A stretch of DNA of 58,913 nt from Paralimibaculum aggregatum (GTDB lineage Bacteria; Pseudomonadota; Alphaproteobacteria; Rhodobacterales; Rhodobacteraceae). The notes under the pieces were generated by a model. The model worked only from the letters and a program-made list of their open reading frames with translations, ran no database searches and was not told the origin of the DNA. The DNA is taken from NCBI RefSeq assembly GCF_030270585.1, contig NZ_BSYI01000031.1:1-58913 (forward strand). The letters are read 5' to 3'. Shown piece after piece: positions 5,999 through 13,708 of this stretch; the stretch's first letter is position 1, and every line of letters begins with the position of its first letter. The position numbers and the translations under genes are program-made.

Positions 5999-8977
5999 TC
6001 AGGCCCCCGGGCCGGTGTGGATCGCGGTCAGCAGCGCCAGCTCGAGCCGCGGCAGGCTGAGGCGCAGCGCACCGAGCGCCGCGGCATCGACGAAGGGCTG
6101 CCGGCGGAACGCGGCCATGCCGGGATGCGACTCGACCGCCAGCTTGAGTTCGCGCACGATGCCGAGCGCGCTGCGCCGGGCATCGAGCCGCTTCGCCTTG
6201 GCCTCGTCGCCATTGACCACGATCCGCACCAGCCCCGGCAGCGTCTTGGCCTGCTCGGCCGGGATCGCCCTGGCCAGCGCATCGGCGATCCGCTTCAGCC
6301 GCGCCTCGCCCTTCGGATAGACCGAGAGATCGCCGGCATCCTTCACCGCGGGCACGAAGGCCTGCACCGCGGCGTGCAGCTTGCGGGCCGCGCGCGCGGC
6401 CTGCCGCGCCTGCTTCAGCGCATCGCCCGAGGCGATCTGCCCGGCGCCGCCGAGCTCGGCCTTCAGCCTGCCGAGCTCGGTCTCGATCTCGGCCAGCGCG
6501 GCCATCCCCGAGGCATAGGTCTCCGAGGCCTTCACCCGGCTGCGCTCGCCCTTCAGCCGGCGCTCGAGCGCCATCGCCTCGGTCGGGTCCATGCGGCGCT
6601 TGCCGAGCTGCTTGACGAGGCTCTTGATATCCTTGCCGAGGCGCCTGGCGATGCGCCCATAGGCCTTCTTCGACGCGAGCTGCTTGCTGCGGTCGGCGTC
6701 GCGGGCGCGCACCTCCTGCAGGCAGGCCTTCAGCATCGCGTCGTTCAGCGCCTGCATCCGCTGCGCAGCGGCCTCGTCGCGCTTCTTCCCGGCGCCGATG
6801 CCGTCCAGCACGGCGTTCAGCGCCTCGGCCTCGTCGCGCAGCCGGTCGAGCATCGGCCCCGCCTCGTACATCGCCGCCTCGGTGCGCTCGTCGAGCTTGG
6901 CGCGGATCTTCCGCGCCTGGTCGGTCAGCGGCAGCAGGTTGACATCCGGCACCGGGTCGAGCGCATGCCGCCCGATGATCTTCCAGAGCCTGTCGAGCCG
7001 CGCCTCCTCGTCCTTGAGCTTCCCGAGCATCGCCTTCCGGGTCGCGCCCACGGCGTGGCATTTGCGGATATGCGCCAGCGTGTCGGCGCGCAGCGCCCTG
7101 TAGGTCTCCCGGCTCTTCTCGAAGGGCTGGGTCTTGCAGGCCGCCTCCAACGCGTCCCAGCGGTCGAGCAGGCGCTTGCGGTCGGGCAGTTCGTAGAGCT
7201 TGACCAAATCCTTGTTCGAGAGCCGCTCGCGCCAGGCCGGGATCAGCCGGCCGAGCGTGTCGAAGAAGGTCTCGGAGAAATGCTTGCCGGCCTCGGCCTT
7301 GACGTCGGCCATCAGCGCGGTGAGCTCCGCCAGCGCCGCGCTGGCCTCGGCCGCCGCCTCGCCCGAGCCGCTCGCCGCCAGCAGCTCGGCCGCGCGGATC
7401 GACAGCTTGAGATGCTCGACGGTCTCGCGGGGCACCGATTTCAGCGGGTCGATCCGCTCCTTCGACGCCTGCGTGCGGCGGTCCGACTGGGTGACGACCT
7501 TGCCGGTCACCGGGTTGTGCAGGAACAGCGCGTCGAGATCCTTCTTCAGCGCGGCGATGTCCCGGCTCACCGCCAGCGGATCGACCTTGGCCTTGCGCAG
7601 CGCCGCGGCGCGGGCCGCGATGGCCGCCCGGTCGGCGGCCGCGACCGCCTTGCCGAGCGCGCCGATGATCGGGTCGACATCCGACCTGCCGAGCGCCGCC
7701 GTCACCGCCGCCTCCAGCCGGTCGGCCTCGGTGCCGGCACCGTTGACCCGCAGCACCCGGCCGATCTCGGCCGCCCGCGCGCAGAGCGCGGCGATGGTCT
7801 CGCGCGCCCCGGCGAGCCGCGCGGTCCGGCCCTCCAGCGCGTCGAGCGCCGCCCGGTTGCGCCGGTGCAGCTCGTCGAAGATCCAGTCCGGCTCGAGATC
7901 CGCCGCGGCGGGCAGGGCGTCGATCGCCGCCCGCGCCGCCACCAGATCGGCGACCGCGGCCCTGCGGTCGGCCTCCAGCGCGTCGGCCGGCTTCGCGATC
8001 AGCGCCTCGCGCAGGCGGTTCACCTCGCCGGCGGCGTCCTGCAGGATCCGGTCGATCCGCGGGCCATGGCCGGCATCGGTGCGGCCCGTGCCGTCGATAT
8101 CGGCGGTGCCGAGCGCGATGCTGGTGCCGGTGCGCGCGGCGATCAGCGCGCCGATCTTCGCCCGCACCGCCTCGAGCTTGTCCATCGCCGGCTTCGGGTC
8201 GCCCCCCGCGGCGTCGCGGAACAGCAGCACCGCGGTGCTCAGCATGGCGTTCAGCAGCACCTGCTCCCGGGTGCCGAGGGCCGGCAGCGTCTCGCTCAGC
8301 TCGGAGCCGTCGGGCAGGGTGTAGCGGGTCTCGTAATAGTCCTCCCCGTAATCCGCGATCTGCCCGCGCAGCCGCTCCACCGCCGCCTGGAACGCCTTGA
8401 ACGCCGCCGGGTCGGCCCGCACCGGCACCGTGCCGCCGCTGTCCTGCGCATCGCGCAGCGCCTTGGCCGCCGCCGCCTCCGCCGCGAGATCGCCGGCGAT
8501 GGCCTGCTCCAGCCGGTCGAACCGCTCCACGCGCTGGCGCAGCTCCCTGCGCGAGTTGCGGCGGAAGTCGCGCAGCTCCACCTCGGCATCCGCGGCATCG
8601 CGCTCCGCGGCGAAGAGATCCTCCATCAGCGCGTCGACCCGGTCGCCGTCCTCCATGACGTCGAAGCCGTGGAGCAGCGCGCCGATCCGGGCGACCTCGG
8701 CGCGCGCCATGTCGCGCCGCCGCTTGAGCTTCCGGCGCCCGGCGCGCCCGGCCTCGCGGAACTCCGCCGCGGCCGCCTTCGGCGTGACCTCATCGGTCCG
8801 CGTCGGGGCCAGGCGGAGCTCGCGCAGCACCGCCTGCGCCCAGGCCTCCTGCGCCTTGCGCTCGGCCTCCTTGGCGGCATCGCCGGTGATACGGTCCCTG
8901 ATCTGGCCGGCGGTCTTCGATGCCTTGTCCTTCGCCCCGTCGAGCTTGCCCTTTGCCGAGCCCAGGAATCCGCTCAT
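5999..8977 (-). CDS. Giant helical/coiled-coil protein of unknown function
   Basis: 992 residues, start MSGFLGSAKGKLDGAKDK. I recognise no family. The sequence is rich in Ala, Arg, Asp, Glu and Leu and looks helical almost throughout, with long likely coiled-coil segments (for example about residues 80-180 and 690-830). There is no signal peptide or membrane helix. The N-terminal 40 residues are a Lys/Ala amphipathic segment. It is the first gene of a two-gene unit: the 1184-residue gene starts 19 bp after its stop. The divergent neighbour is a metabolic enzyme, so context does not reveal function. It may form an extended scaffold or filament with its partner; that is inference from composition only. 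Confidence 0.8.
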   Translation of the reverse strand: MSGFLGSAKGKLDGAKDKASKTAGQIRDRITGDAAKEAERKAQEAWAQAVLRELRLAPTRTDEVTPKAAAAEFREAGRAGRRKLKRRRDMARAEVARIGALLHGFDVMEDGDRVDALMEDLFAAERDAADAEVELRDFRRNSRRELRQRVERFDRLEQAIAGDLAAEAAAAKALRDAQDSGGTVPVRADPAAFKAFQAAVERLRGQIADYGEDYYETRYTLPDGSELSETLPALGTREQVLLNAMLSTAVLLFRDAAGGDPKPAMDKLEAVRAKIGALIAARTGTSIALGTADIDGTGRTDAGHGPRIDRILQDAAGEVNRLREALIAKPADALEADRRAAVADLVAARAAIDALPAAADLEPDWIFDELHRRNRAALDALEGRTARLAGARETIAALCARAAEIGRVLRVNGAGTEADRLEAAVTAALGRSDVDPIIGALGKAVAAADRAAIAARAAALRKAKVDPLAVSRDIAALKKDLDALFLHNPVTGKVVTQSDRRTQASKERIDPLKSVPRETVEHLKLSIRAAELLAASGSGEAAAEASAALAELTALMADVKAEAGKHFSETFFDTLGRLIPAWRERLSNKDLVKLYELPDRKRLLDRWDALEAACKTQPFEKSRETYRALRADTLAHIRKCHAVGATRKAMLGKLKDEEARLDRLWKIIGRHALDPVPDVNLLPLTDQARKIRAKLDERTEAAMYEAGPMLDRLRDEAEALNAVLDGIGAGKKRDEAAAQRMQALNDAMLKACLQEVRARDADRSKQLASKKAYGRIARRLGKDIKSLVKQLGKRRMDPTEAMALERRLKGERSRVKASETYASGMAALAEIETELGRLKAELGGAGQIASGDALKQARQAARAARKLHAAVQAFVPAVKDAGDLSVYPKGEARLKRIADALARAIPAEQAKTLPGLVRIVVNGDEAKAKRLDARRSALGIVRELKLAVESHPGMAAFRRQPFVDAAALGALRLSLPRLELALLTAIHTGPGA

Positions 8978-9198
8978 TCGGCCAGTCTCCCCTTGGTTAC
9001 ACGCCCTGCACGCGGGGGAGTCTTGCCCGACAGGCCGACATTCACAAGAATTTATCCGTATCGCCCGGCCCCCGCCGCGTCACGGGTTGCATGCTGCCAC
9101 CGCACCGGCCGATACTCCGCGCGCGGCGGGCATGACCGCCCCCGCAGGGCCATCATGACAGGCATAACCACAGGCATCAGGACAGGGGGAGGAGAGCG
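8978..9198. promoter_or_regulatory. Divergent promoter region of the giant-gene unit and an oxidoreductase gene
   Basis: 221 bp between two divergent starts. Around 9040-9062 is an AT-rich island (CACAAGAATTTATCCGTATC) that stands out from the G+C-rich surroundings and is the best place for a minus-strand promoter of the giant genes. Near the plus-strand gene, ACAGGCAT occurs twice (about 9160-9180), followed by a strong AGGGGGAGGAGAG ribosome-binding site just before 9199. No specific sigma-factor boxes can be assigned with confidence. Confidence 0.4.
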
Positions 9199-10491
9199 AT
9201 GAATCTCGCAAGGCTCGCGGCGGCCCGCGCCGATCAGGGGAGCCCGGTGCGCGCCGGGCTGATCGGTGCCGGCAAGTTCGGCTCGATGTTCCTGGCGCAG
9301 GTGCCGCATATCGCCGGGCTCGAGGTCGCCGCCATCGCCGACCTGTCGCCCGACCGGGCCCGCGCCGCCTGCGCCGCCACCGGCTGGGACGAGGCCCGCA
9401 TCGGCGCCACCGCCTTCCTCGAGGACGGCCGCGCGCTGGCCGCCCGCGACGATGTCGACGTGGTGATCGAGGCCACCGGCAACCCGGCCGCCGGCATCGC
9501 CCATGCGCTCGCCGCCATCGCCGCGGGCAAGCATGTGGTGATGGTCAATGTCGAGGCCGACGTGCTGGCCGGGCCGGCGCTGGCGGCGGAGGCGGCGCGC
9601 GCCGGGGTGGTGATCTCGATGGCCTATGGCGACCAGCCGGCGCTGGTCTCGGAGATGGTCGACTGGGCCCGCGCCACCGGCTTCCGGGTGATGGCGGCGG
9701 GCAAGGGCACGAAATATCTCCCGGCCTATCACCAGGTCACGCCGGACGATGTCTGGAGCCATTACGGCATGACCCCGGAGGCGGCGCAGGCCGCCGGCAT
9801 GAACCCGCAGATGTTCAACTCCTTCCTCGACGGCACCAAGAGCGCCATCGAGATGGCCGCCATCGCCAATGCCTGCGATCTCGCGGTGCCGGAGGCCGGG
9901 CTCGGCTTCCCGCCCTGCGGCGTCGACGACCTCGCCCACCTGCTGCGGCCGCGGGCGCTCGGCGGGGTGCTCGAGGGGCCCGGCATGGTCGAGGTGGTCT
10001 CGAGCCTCGAGCGCGACGGCCGGCCGGTGTTCCGCGACCTGCGCTGGGGCGTCTACGTGGTGCTGGAGGCGCCGTCCGACTATGCCGCCGCCTGCTTCCG
10101 GCAATATGGCCTCTCGACCGACGGCTCGGGGCGCTTCGCGGCGATGTACAAGCCCTATCACCTGATCGGCCTCGAGCTTTCGGTCTCGGTGCTCAGCGCG
10201 GCGCTGCGCGGCGAGCCCACCGGCTGCGCGCGGGCCTGGCGGGGCAATGTCGCGGCGGTGGCCAAGCGCGATCTCAGGGCCGGCGAGATGCTCGACGGGG
10301 AGGGCGGCTACACCGTCTGGGGCAAGCTGATGCCGGCCGGCGCGGCGGCCGGGGCGCTGCCGATCGGGCTCGCCCATGGCGTGGCGCTGACCCGCGACGT
10401 GCCGGCGGGCACCGCGCTCGGCATGGCCGACGTGGCGCTCGGCGAGAGCGAGGCGCTGACCTGGCACCGCAAGGCGGCGGCGATGGCCTGA
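9199..10491 (+). CDS. NAD(P)-binding oxidoreductase with C-terminal SAF domain
   Basis: 430 residues with a strong Shine-Dalgarno (GGGGGAGGAGAG) before the ATG. Residues about 18-150 form a Rossmann domain: GLIGAGKFG near residue 20, then DVVIEATGNP and GKHVVMVNVEAD, the homoserine-dehydrogenase-like pattern. A central catalytic-type region follows. About residues 350-425 (AKRDLRAGEMLDGEGGYTVWG ... LTRDVPAGTALG) form a SAF domain, a sugar-acid or antifreeze-like fold. This two-domain family is often found with sugar-acid or tetronate catabolism, but the substrate is not visible here. It stands alone on the plus strand, convergent with the GrdB-like gene. Broad class secure; reaction uncertain. 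Confidence 0.8.
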   Translation: MNLARLAAARADQGSPVRAGLIGAGKFGSMFLAQVPHIAGLEVAAIADLSPDRARAACAATGWDEARIGATAFLEDGRALAARDDVDVVIEATGNPAAGIAHALAAIAAGKHVVMVNVEADVLAGPALAAEAARAGVVISMAYGDQPALVSEMVDWARATGFRVMAAGKGTKYLPAYHQVTPDDVWSHYGMTPEAAQAAGMNPQMFNSFLDGTKSAIEMAAIANACDLAVPEAGLGFPPCGVDDLAHLLRPRALGGVLEGPGMVEVVSSLERDGRPVFRDLRWGVYVVLEAPSDYAAACFRQYGLSTDGSGRFAAMYKPYHLIGLELSVSVLSAALRGEPTGCARAWRGNVAAVAKRDLRAGEMLDGEGGYTVWGKLMPAGAAAGALPIGLAHGVALTRDVPAGTALGMADVALGESEALTWHRKAAAMA

Positions 10492-10552
10492 GGCGCCCGG
10501 CCCGGCGGTTCCCGCGGCGCCGCCGGCCGGAGATCCGGTGCGAACCGGGCTT

Positions 10553-10577
10553 GCGAACCTCCGCTGCGGAGGTTCGC
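10553..10577. terminator. Perfect 12-bp palindrome between convergent genes
   Basis: Two perfect 12-bp arms (GCGAACCTCCGC and its reverse complement) surround a single T at 10565. It lies between the convergent oxidoreductase (ends 10491) and GrdB-like gene (ends 10707). A one-base centre means an RNA hairpin would open a few pairs to form a loop. Position fits a bidirectional terminator, but no T-run follows, so a protein-binding site or extragenic palindrome is an alternative. The rest of 10492-10706 shows no gene. Confidence 0.5.
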
Positions 10578-10706
10578 GGGAACCTTCGGGCCGGCTTCAG
10601 GCCTTCGGAACAAACGCCTGGAAAACGGACATTCCTGCCGCCGAACATTCCTGCCCCCGAAACCGGACCGCGCGGCGCCCGGCGCCCACCGGATCAGGTT
10701 GGCGGA

Positions 10707-11627
10707 TCAGGCTGGCGGGGTCTCCTCGCGCAGCCGCTTCGCCTCCCGCTTGCCGGCGTCGAAGGCCGCCCGCCGGGCCGCGATCTCCTCGGCGGAGAGC
10801 CGCTCGATGTTGCAATAGTCGCGCTTCCAGCCCGGATCGCCGGGCCAGCGCAGCGGGCTGGCGACGGTGCTGCGCGGCCCCGTCGCCGTCTCCAGCAGCC
10901 CGAGCGCCAGCGCCAGCGTCGCGTCCTGCCCGGCCGGATCATGCGGCGGCCCGGCGGCATTGCCAAGCGGGAAATCGCTGAAGACAAAACGGCTTACGCC
11001 GACTATCTCGACGATGTCGCGGGCGCAGCCGAGCACCGCCGCGGGGATCCCGCCGGCCTCCAGCGCCCGCGCCGCCAGCGCGGTGGACTGGTGGCAGACC
11101 GGGCAGTTGGCCACCAGCAGCACCGCGTCGAGCCGGTCCTCGCGGCAGCGGGCGAGGAGCTCCGGGCAGTCCACCTCCATCGTCGTCGCCTGCGAGCGGT
11201 TGGTCGGCAGCCCGTGAAACCGCGGCCCCACCGCGCCGATCCGCCCCGCCGCGGCGGCCCGCCGAAGCGCCGCCAGCGGGAAATAGCTCCCGAGATCTTC
11301 GGCGGTGGTATGGTCCCGGTCTATCGCCAGGTGGGAGATCCGCAGATCCGGCAGAGGCCCATCGGCCGGGCCGGAATAAACCTTATAGAACTTGGCCTTG
11401 GCGTTGTAAGCTGCACCGGGACCCTGGTCTCCGGCGCCCGGCTTCACCGGCGCGGCGGTGGTCACCAGCCCGATCCGGCACGCCGCGAGGGGCCTGCCGA
11501 CCGGCAGGAAGGGCACCGTCTCGAACCGCGCCCAGCGATAGGGCGCGCCATAGCCGAGGGCGGCGTAGTAGCTCCGCGTCCGCTCGATGTAACGGATCGG
11601 CTCCCCGGACATCGGCTCCCCGGGCAT
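10707..11627 (-). CDS. GrdB-like (glycine/sarcosine/betaine reductase component B family) protein
   Basis: 306 residues (an internal Met at residue 6 is an alternative start). The region around residues 172-235 matches the GrdB layout: a Cys motif NCPVCHQ (Cys175, Cys178), then GIPAAVLG and the PLGN motif in FSDFPLGNAAG. True GrdB enzymes have selenocysteine in this part; here both positions are ordinary TGC Cys codons and no in-frame TGA is present. Family knowledge: GrdB belongs to anaerobic reductive amino-acid deamination, yet Cys-containing homologues occur in aerobes with unknown roles. It starts 4 bp after the aldo/keto reductase stop, so the two are probably co-transcribed. Substrate unknown. 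Confidence 0.7.
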   Translation of the reverse strand: MPGEPMSGEPIRYIERTRSYYAALGYGAPYRWARFETVPFLPVGRPLAACRIGLVTTAAPVKPGAGDQGPGAAYNAKAKFYKVYSGPADGPLPDLRISHLAIDRDHTTAEDLGSYFPLAALRRAAAAGRIGAVGPRFHGLPTNRSQATTMEVDCPELLARCREDRLDAVLLVANCPVCHQSTALAARALEAGGIPAAVLGCARDIVEIVGVSRFVFSDFPLGNAAGPPHDPAGQDATLALALGLLETATGPRSTVASPLRWPGDPGWKRDYCNIERLSAEEIAARRAAFDAGKREAKRLREETPPA

Positions 11628-11631
11628 CGGC

Positions 11632-12501
11632 TCAGAGGATCTCGAGCGGCTCGCGCCGCCGCGGCGGCGGGCAGGCCTCGTCGACCGCCGCCATCACCTC
11701 GTCCGGCAGCCGCATCACCGCCGCCGCGGCCAGCGCGTCGACATGCGCCGGCGTCGCGGATTTCGGGATCGGGCAGGCGCCGCTGCGGGTCATGTGCCAG
11801 GCCAGCGCGAGCCGTGCCGGGCTCAGCCCGGCGCCGCGCGCCACCTCGGCGAAGCCCCGGTTCGCGCCGAGGCGGCCGGGCTCGATCGGGGAATAGGCGA
11901 CGCAGGCGATCCCGGCCTTCCCGAGGAAGGGCAGAAGGTCGAACTCGATGCCCCGCCGCCCCGGATTGTAGAGCACCTGGTTGACATCGACGAGCCGGTC
12001 CGCGTCGTCCGAGACCGCCGCGGCGATGTCCTCGATGTCGAAATTGCTGACCCCGAAGGCGCGGATCTTGCCGGCCGCGCGCAGCCGCTCGGCGCCGCGC
12101 AGCGTCTCCTCGAGCGGCGTGCTGCCCGGCCAGTGCAGCAGGTAGAGGTCGAGGCACTCGATCCCGAGCCGCCTCAGCGAGCGCTCGCAGGCCCGCTCCA
12201 TCTGGTCGGCGCGGGCATGGTGGGGGTAGAATTTCGAGGTGATGAAGAGCGCCTCGCGCGGCCAGCCGGCGATCGCCTGGCCGAGCAGCGTCTCGCTGCC
12301 GCCTTCGCCATACATCTCCGCGGTGTCGAAATGGCGGAAGCCGCGGGCCAGCGCATGGCGCAGGGCGGCAAGCTCGGCCTCGGCCTGAGACCGGCTCTCG
12401 CCGATCCGCCAGGTGCCGAAGCCGATGCCGGGCATGACGGTGCCGGAGCGCAGCCGGATGGGCGGAATGTCGAGGGGCGGGTCGTCCGGAAGATTGGGCA
12501 T
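11632..12501 (-). CDS. Aldo/keto reductase
   Basis: 289 residues from the ATG at 12501 (MPNLPDDPP). The frame continues upstream, but that part overlaps the next gene and lacks coding sense. Aldo/keto reductase marks are clear: GIGFGTWRIGE, then FDTAEMYGEGGSE with the Asp and Tyr of the catalytic tetrad, ITSKFY with the Lys, and LYLLHWPG with the His. Near the C-terminus, PIPKSATPAHV matches the NADP(H)-phosphate-binding segment. It is a cytosolic NADPH-dependent carbonyl reductase of unknown substrate. It lies between the EamA exporter and the GrdB-like gene on the same strand, with gaps of about 44 and 4 bp, suggesting one transcript. Confidence 0.92.
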   Translation of the reverse strand: MPNLPDDPPLDIPPIRLRSGTVMPGIGFGTWRIGESRSQAEAELAALRHALARGFRHFDTAEMYGEGGSETLLGQAIAGWPREALFITSKFYPHHARADQMERACERSLRRLGIECLDLYLLHWPGSTPLEETLRGAERLRAAGKIRAFGVSNFDIEDIAAAVSDDADRLVDVNQVLYNPGRRGIEFDLLPFLGKAGIACVAYSPIEPGRLGANRGFAEVARGAGLSPARLALAWHMTRSGACPIPKSATPAHVDALAAAAVMRLPDEVMAAVDEACPPPRRREPLEIL

Positions 12502-12545
12502 GGCTCCGAGCCTAGCCGCGGCGGGGCGGCGCGACAACTCCCCGC

Positions 12546-13430
12546 TCAGGCCCGGCGCGCCGCGCGGCGCAGGTGCAGCAGATAGAGCGTCAGGCTGCCG
12601 ACCACGATGGCGCCGCCGGCGAGCATCGGCCAGGTCGGCGCCTCGCCGGTGCCGAGCCAGACCCAGACCGGGCCGAGCACCGTCTCGAGCAGCATCAGCA
12701 GGCTGACATTGGAGGCATGGGTGTGCCGGGTCGCCGCGGTCAGCGCGAAGAACGACACCGGCAGGATCACCGCGCCGCTCACCGCGATCGCCCAGACCTC
12801 GCCCTCGAGCAGCGCCGCCGGCCCGGCCAGCGCCAGCCCGATCAGCCCGGAGCAGAGCGCGCCGAGCCCGATCACCGGCAGGATCGGGATGCCGCGGGCA
12901 TGGCGCATCACCACGAAGCCGAAGGCCAGCGCCAGCGCCACGCCGAGCCCCGCGGCGGCGCCGGTGAGGGCGGCGAGGTCGAGCGCAAGGCCGCCCTCGG
13001 CGCCGCCGAGCACCGCCAGCGCGATGCCCGAGAGCACCGCGGCGATGGCGATCCAGGTCGCCGGGCTGGTCGGCTCGCCGGCGATCAGCCGCGCCAGCAG
13101 CGCCGAGAACACCGGCACCGTGGCGACGCCGAACAGCACCACCGCCACCGGCGCATTGGCGATGCCATAGCTGAACAGCAGCGAGTTGCCCGCCTGGCAG
13201 AGGATCACCACGGCGCAGATCGGCGCCGCCAGCGCGCGGAGCTCGGCGCCGAGCCGCGGCCCGGCGACGAGCGGCCAGGCCAGCAGCAGCGCGCCGCCCA
13301 TCAGCAGCCCGCGCCAGGCCACCATCTGGCTGCCATCCATGCCGGAGAGCCGCATGAACAGCGCATCCGGCGTGAGCAGCAGCGCGCCGGCGGTGGCCAG
13401 CGCGAGGCCGTGGAGGGGGTGGGATCGCAT
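12546..13430 (-). CDS. EamA/DMT-family permease
   Basis: 294 residues from the ATG at 13430 (MRSHPLHGLALA); a start 16 codons upstream is possible but adds only polar residues. Ten hydrophobic segments in two five-helix halves match the drug/metabolite transporter (EamA) repeat. Typical features are ALFMRLSGMDGSQMVAWRG near the N-terminus and SNVSLLMLLETVLGPVWVW in the second half. Located in the inner membrane, members export amino acids, metabolites or drugs; specificity cannot be read from sequence. It probably heads the minus-strand run EamA-AKR-GrdB-like. Confidence 0.9.
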   Translation of the reverse strand: MRSHPLHGLALATAGALLLTPDALFMRLSGMDGSQMVAWRGLLMGGALLLAWPLVAGPRLGAELRALAAPICAVVILCQAGNSLLFSYGIANAPVAVVLFGVATVPVFSALLARLIAGEPTSPATWIAIAAVLSGIALAVLGGAEGGLALDLAALTGAAAGLGVALALAFGFVVMRHARGIPILPVIGLGALCSGLIGLALAGPAALLEGEVWAIAVSGAVILPVSFFALTAATRHTHASNVSLLMLLETVLGPVWVWLGTGEAPTWPMLAGGAIVVGSLTLYLLHLRRAARRA

Positions 13431-13525
13431 CGGGCGGGTCCGTCGCTCGCAGGTGGCGGGGTCGGCCGGTTGTGGCACGGGCCGGGCCGGCGATCCAGCG
13501 ATCCCTGCGCCATTGCCGGGGCGGC

Positions 13526-13610
13526 GCCCCGCCCGGCCGCGCCATCGCCGCGGGCCGGCGCCCGCCCGCCCACCCCGCCGGCCCGCGGCGATGGCGCGGC
13601 CGGGCGGGGC
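13526..13610. repeat. 35-bp perfect inverted repeat with G-quadruplex/i-motif loop
   Basis: Left arm 13526-13560 and right arm 13576-13610 are perfect reverse complements over 35 bp. The 15-bp loop at 13561-13575 is CCCGCCCGCCCACCC, whose complement has four GGG runs with one-base spacers. It lies between divergent genes (EamA starts at 13430, the 438-residue protein at 13709), so it is not an ordinary terminator. Similar elements are at 15078, 31289 and, in variant form, 21068. Confidence 0.9.
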
Positions 13611-13708
13611 ACGGGGGGCCGCGGTGGCGGGTGCAGCGGCGAAGGCACTGGCCGGCGGCGCGCGCCGGGGATAGGGTCGCGCGCGCAGGCTTGTCGAGGG
13701 AGGGCGCG

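Noticed and set aside
10707-11627. Selenocysteine codon in the GrdB-like gene
   Set aside because: No in-frame TGA occurs; the motif positions are TGC.
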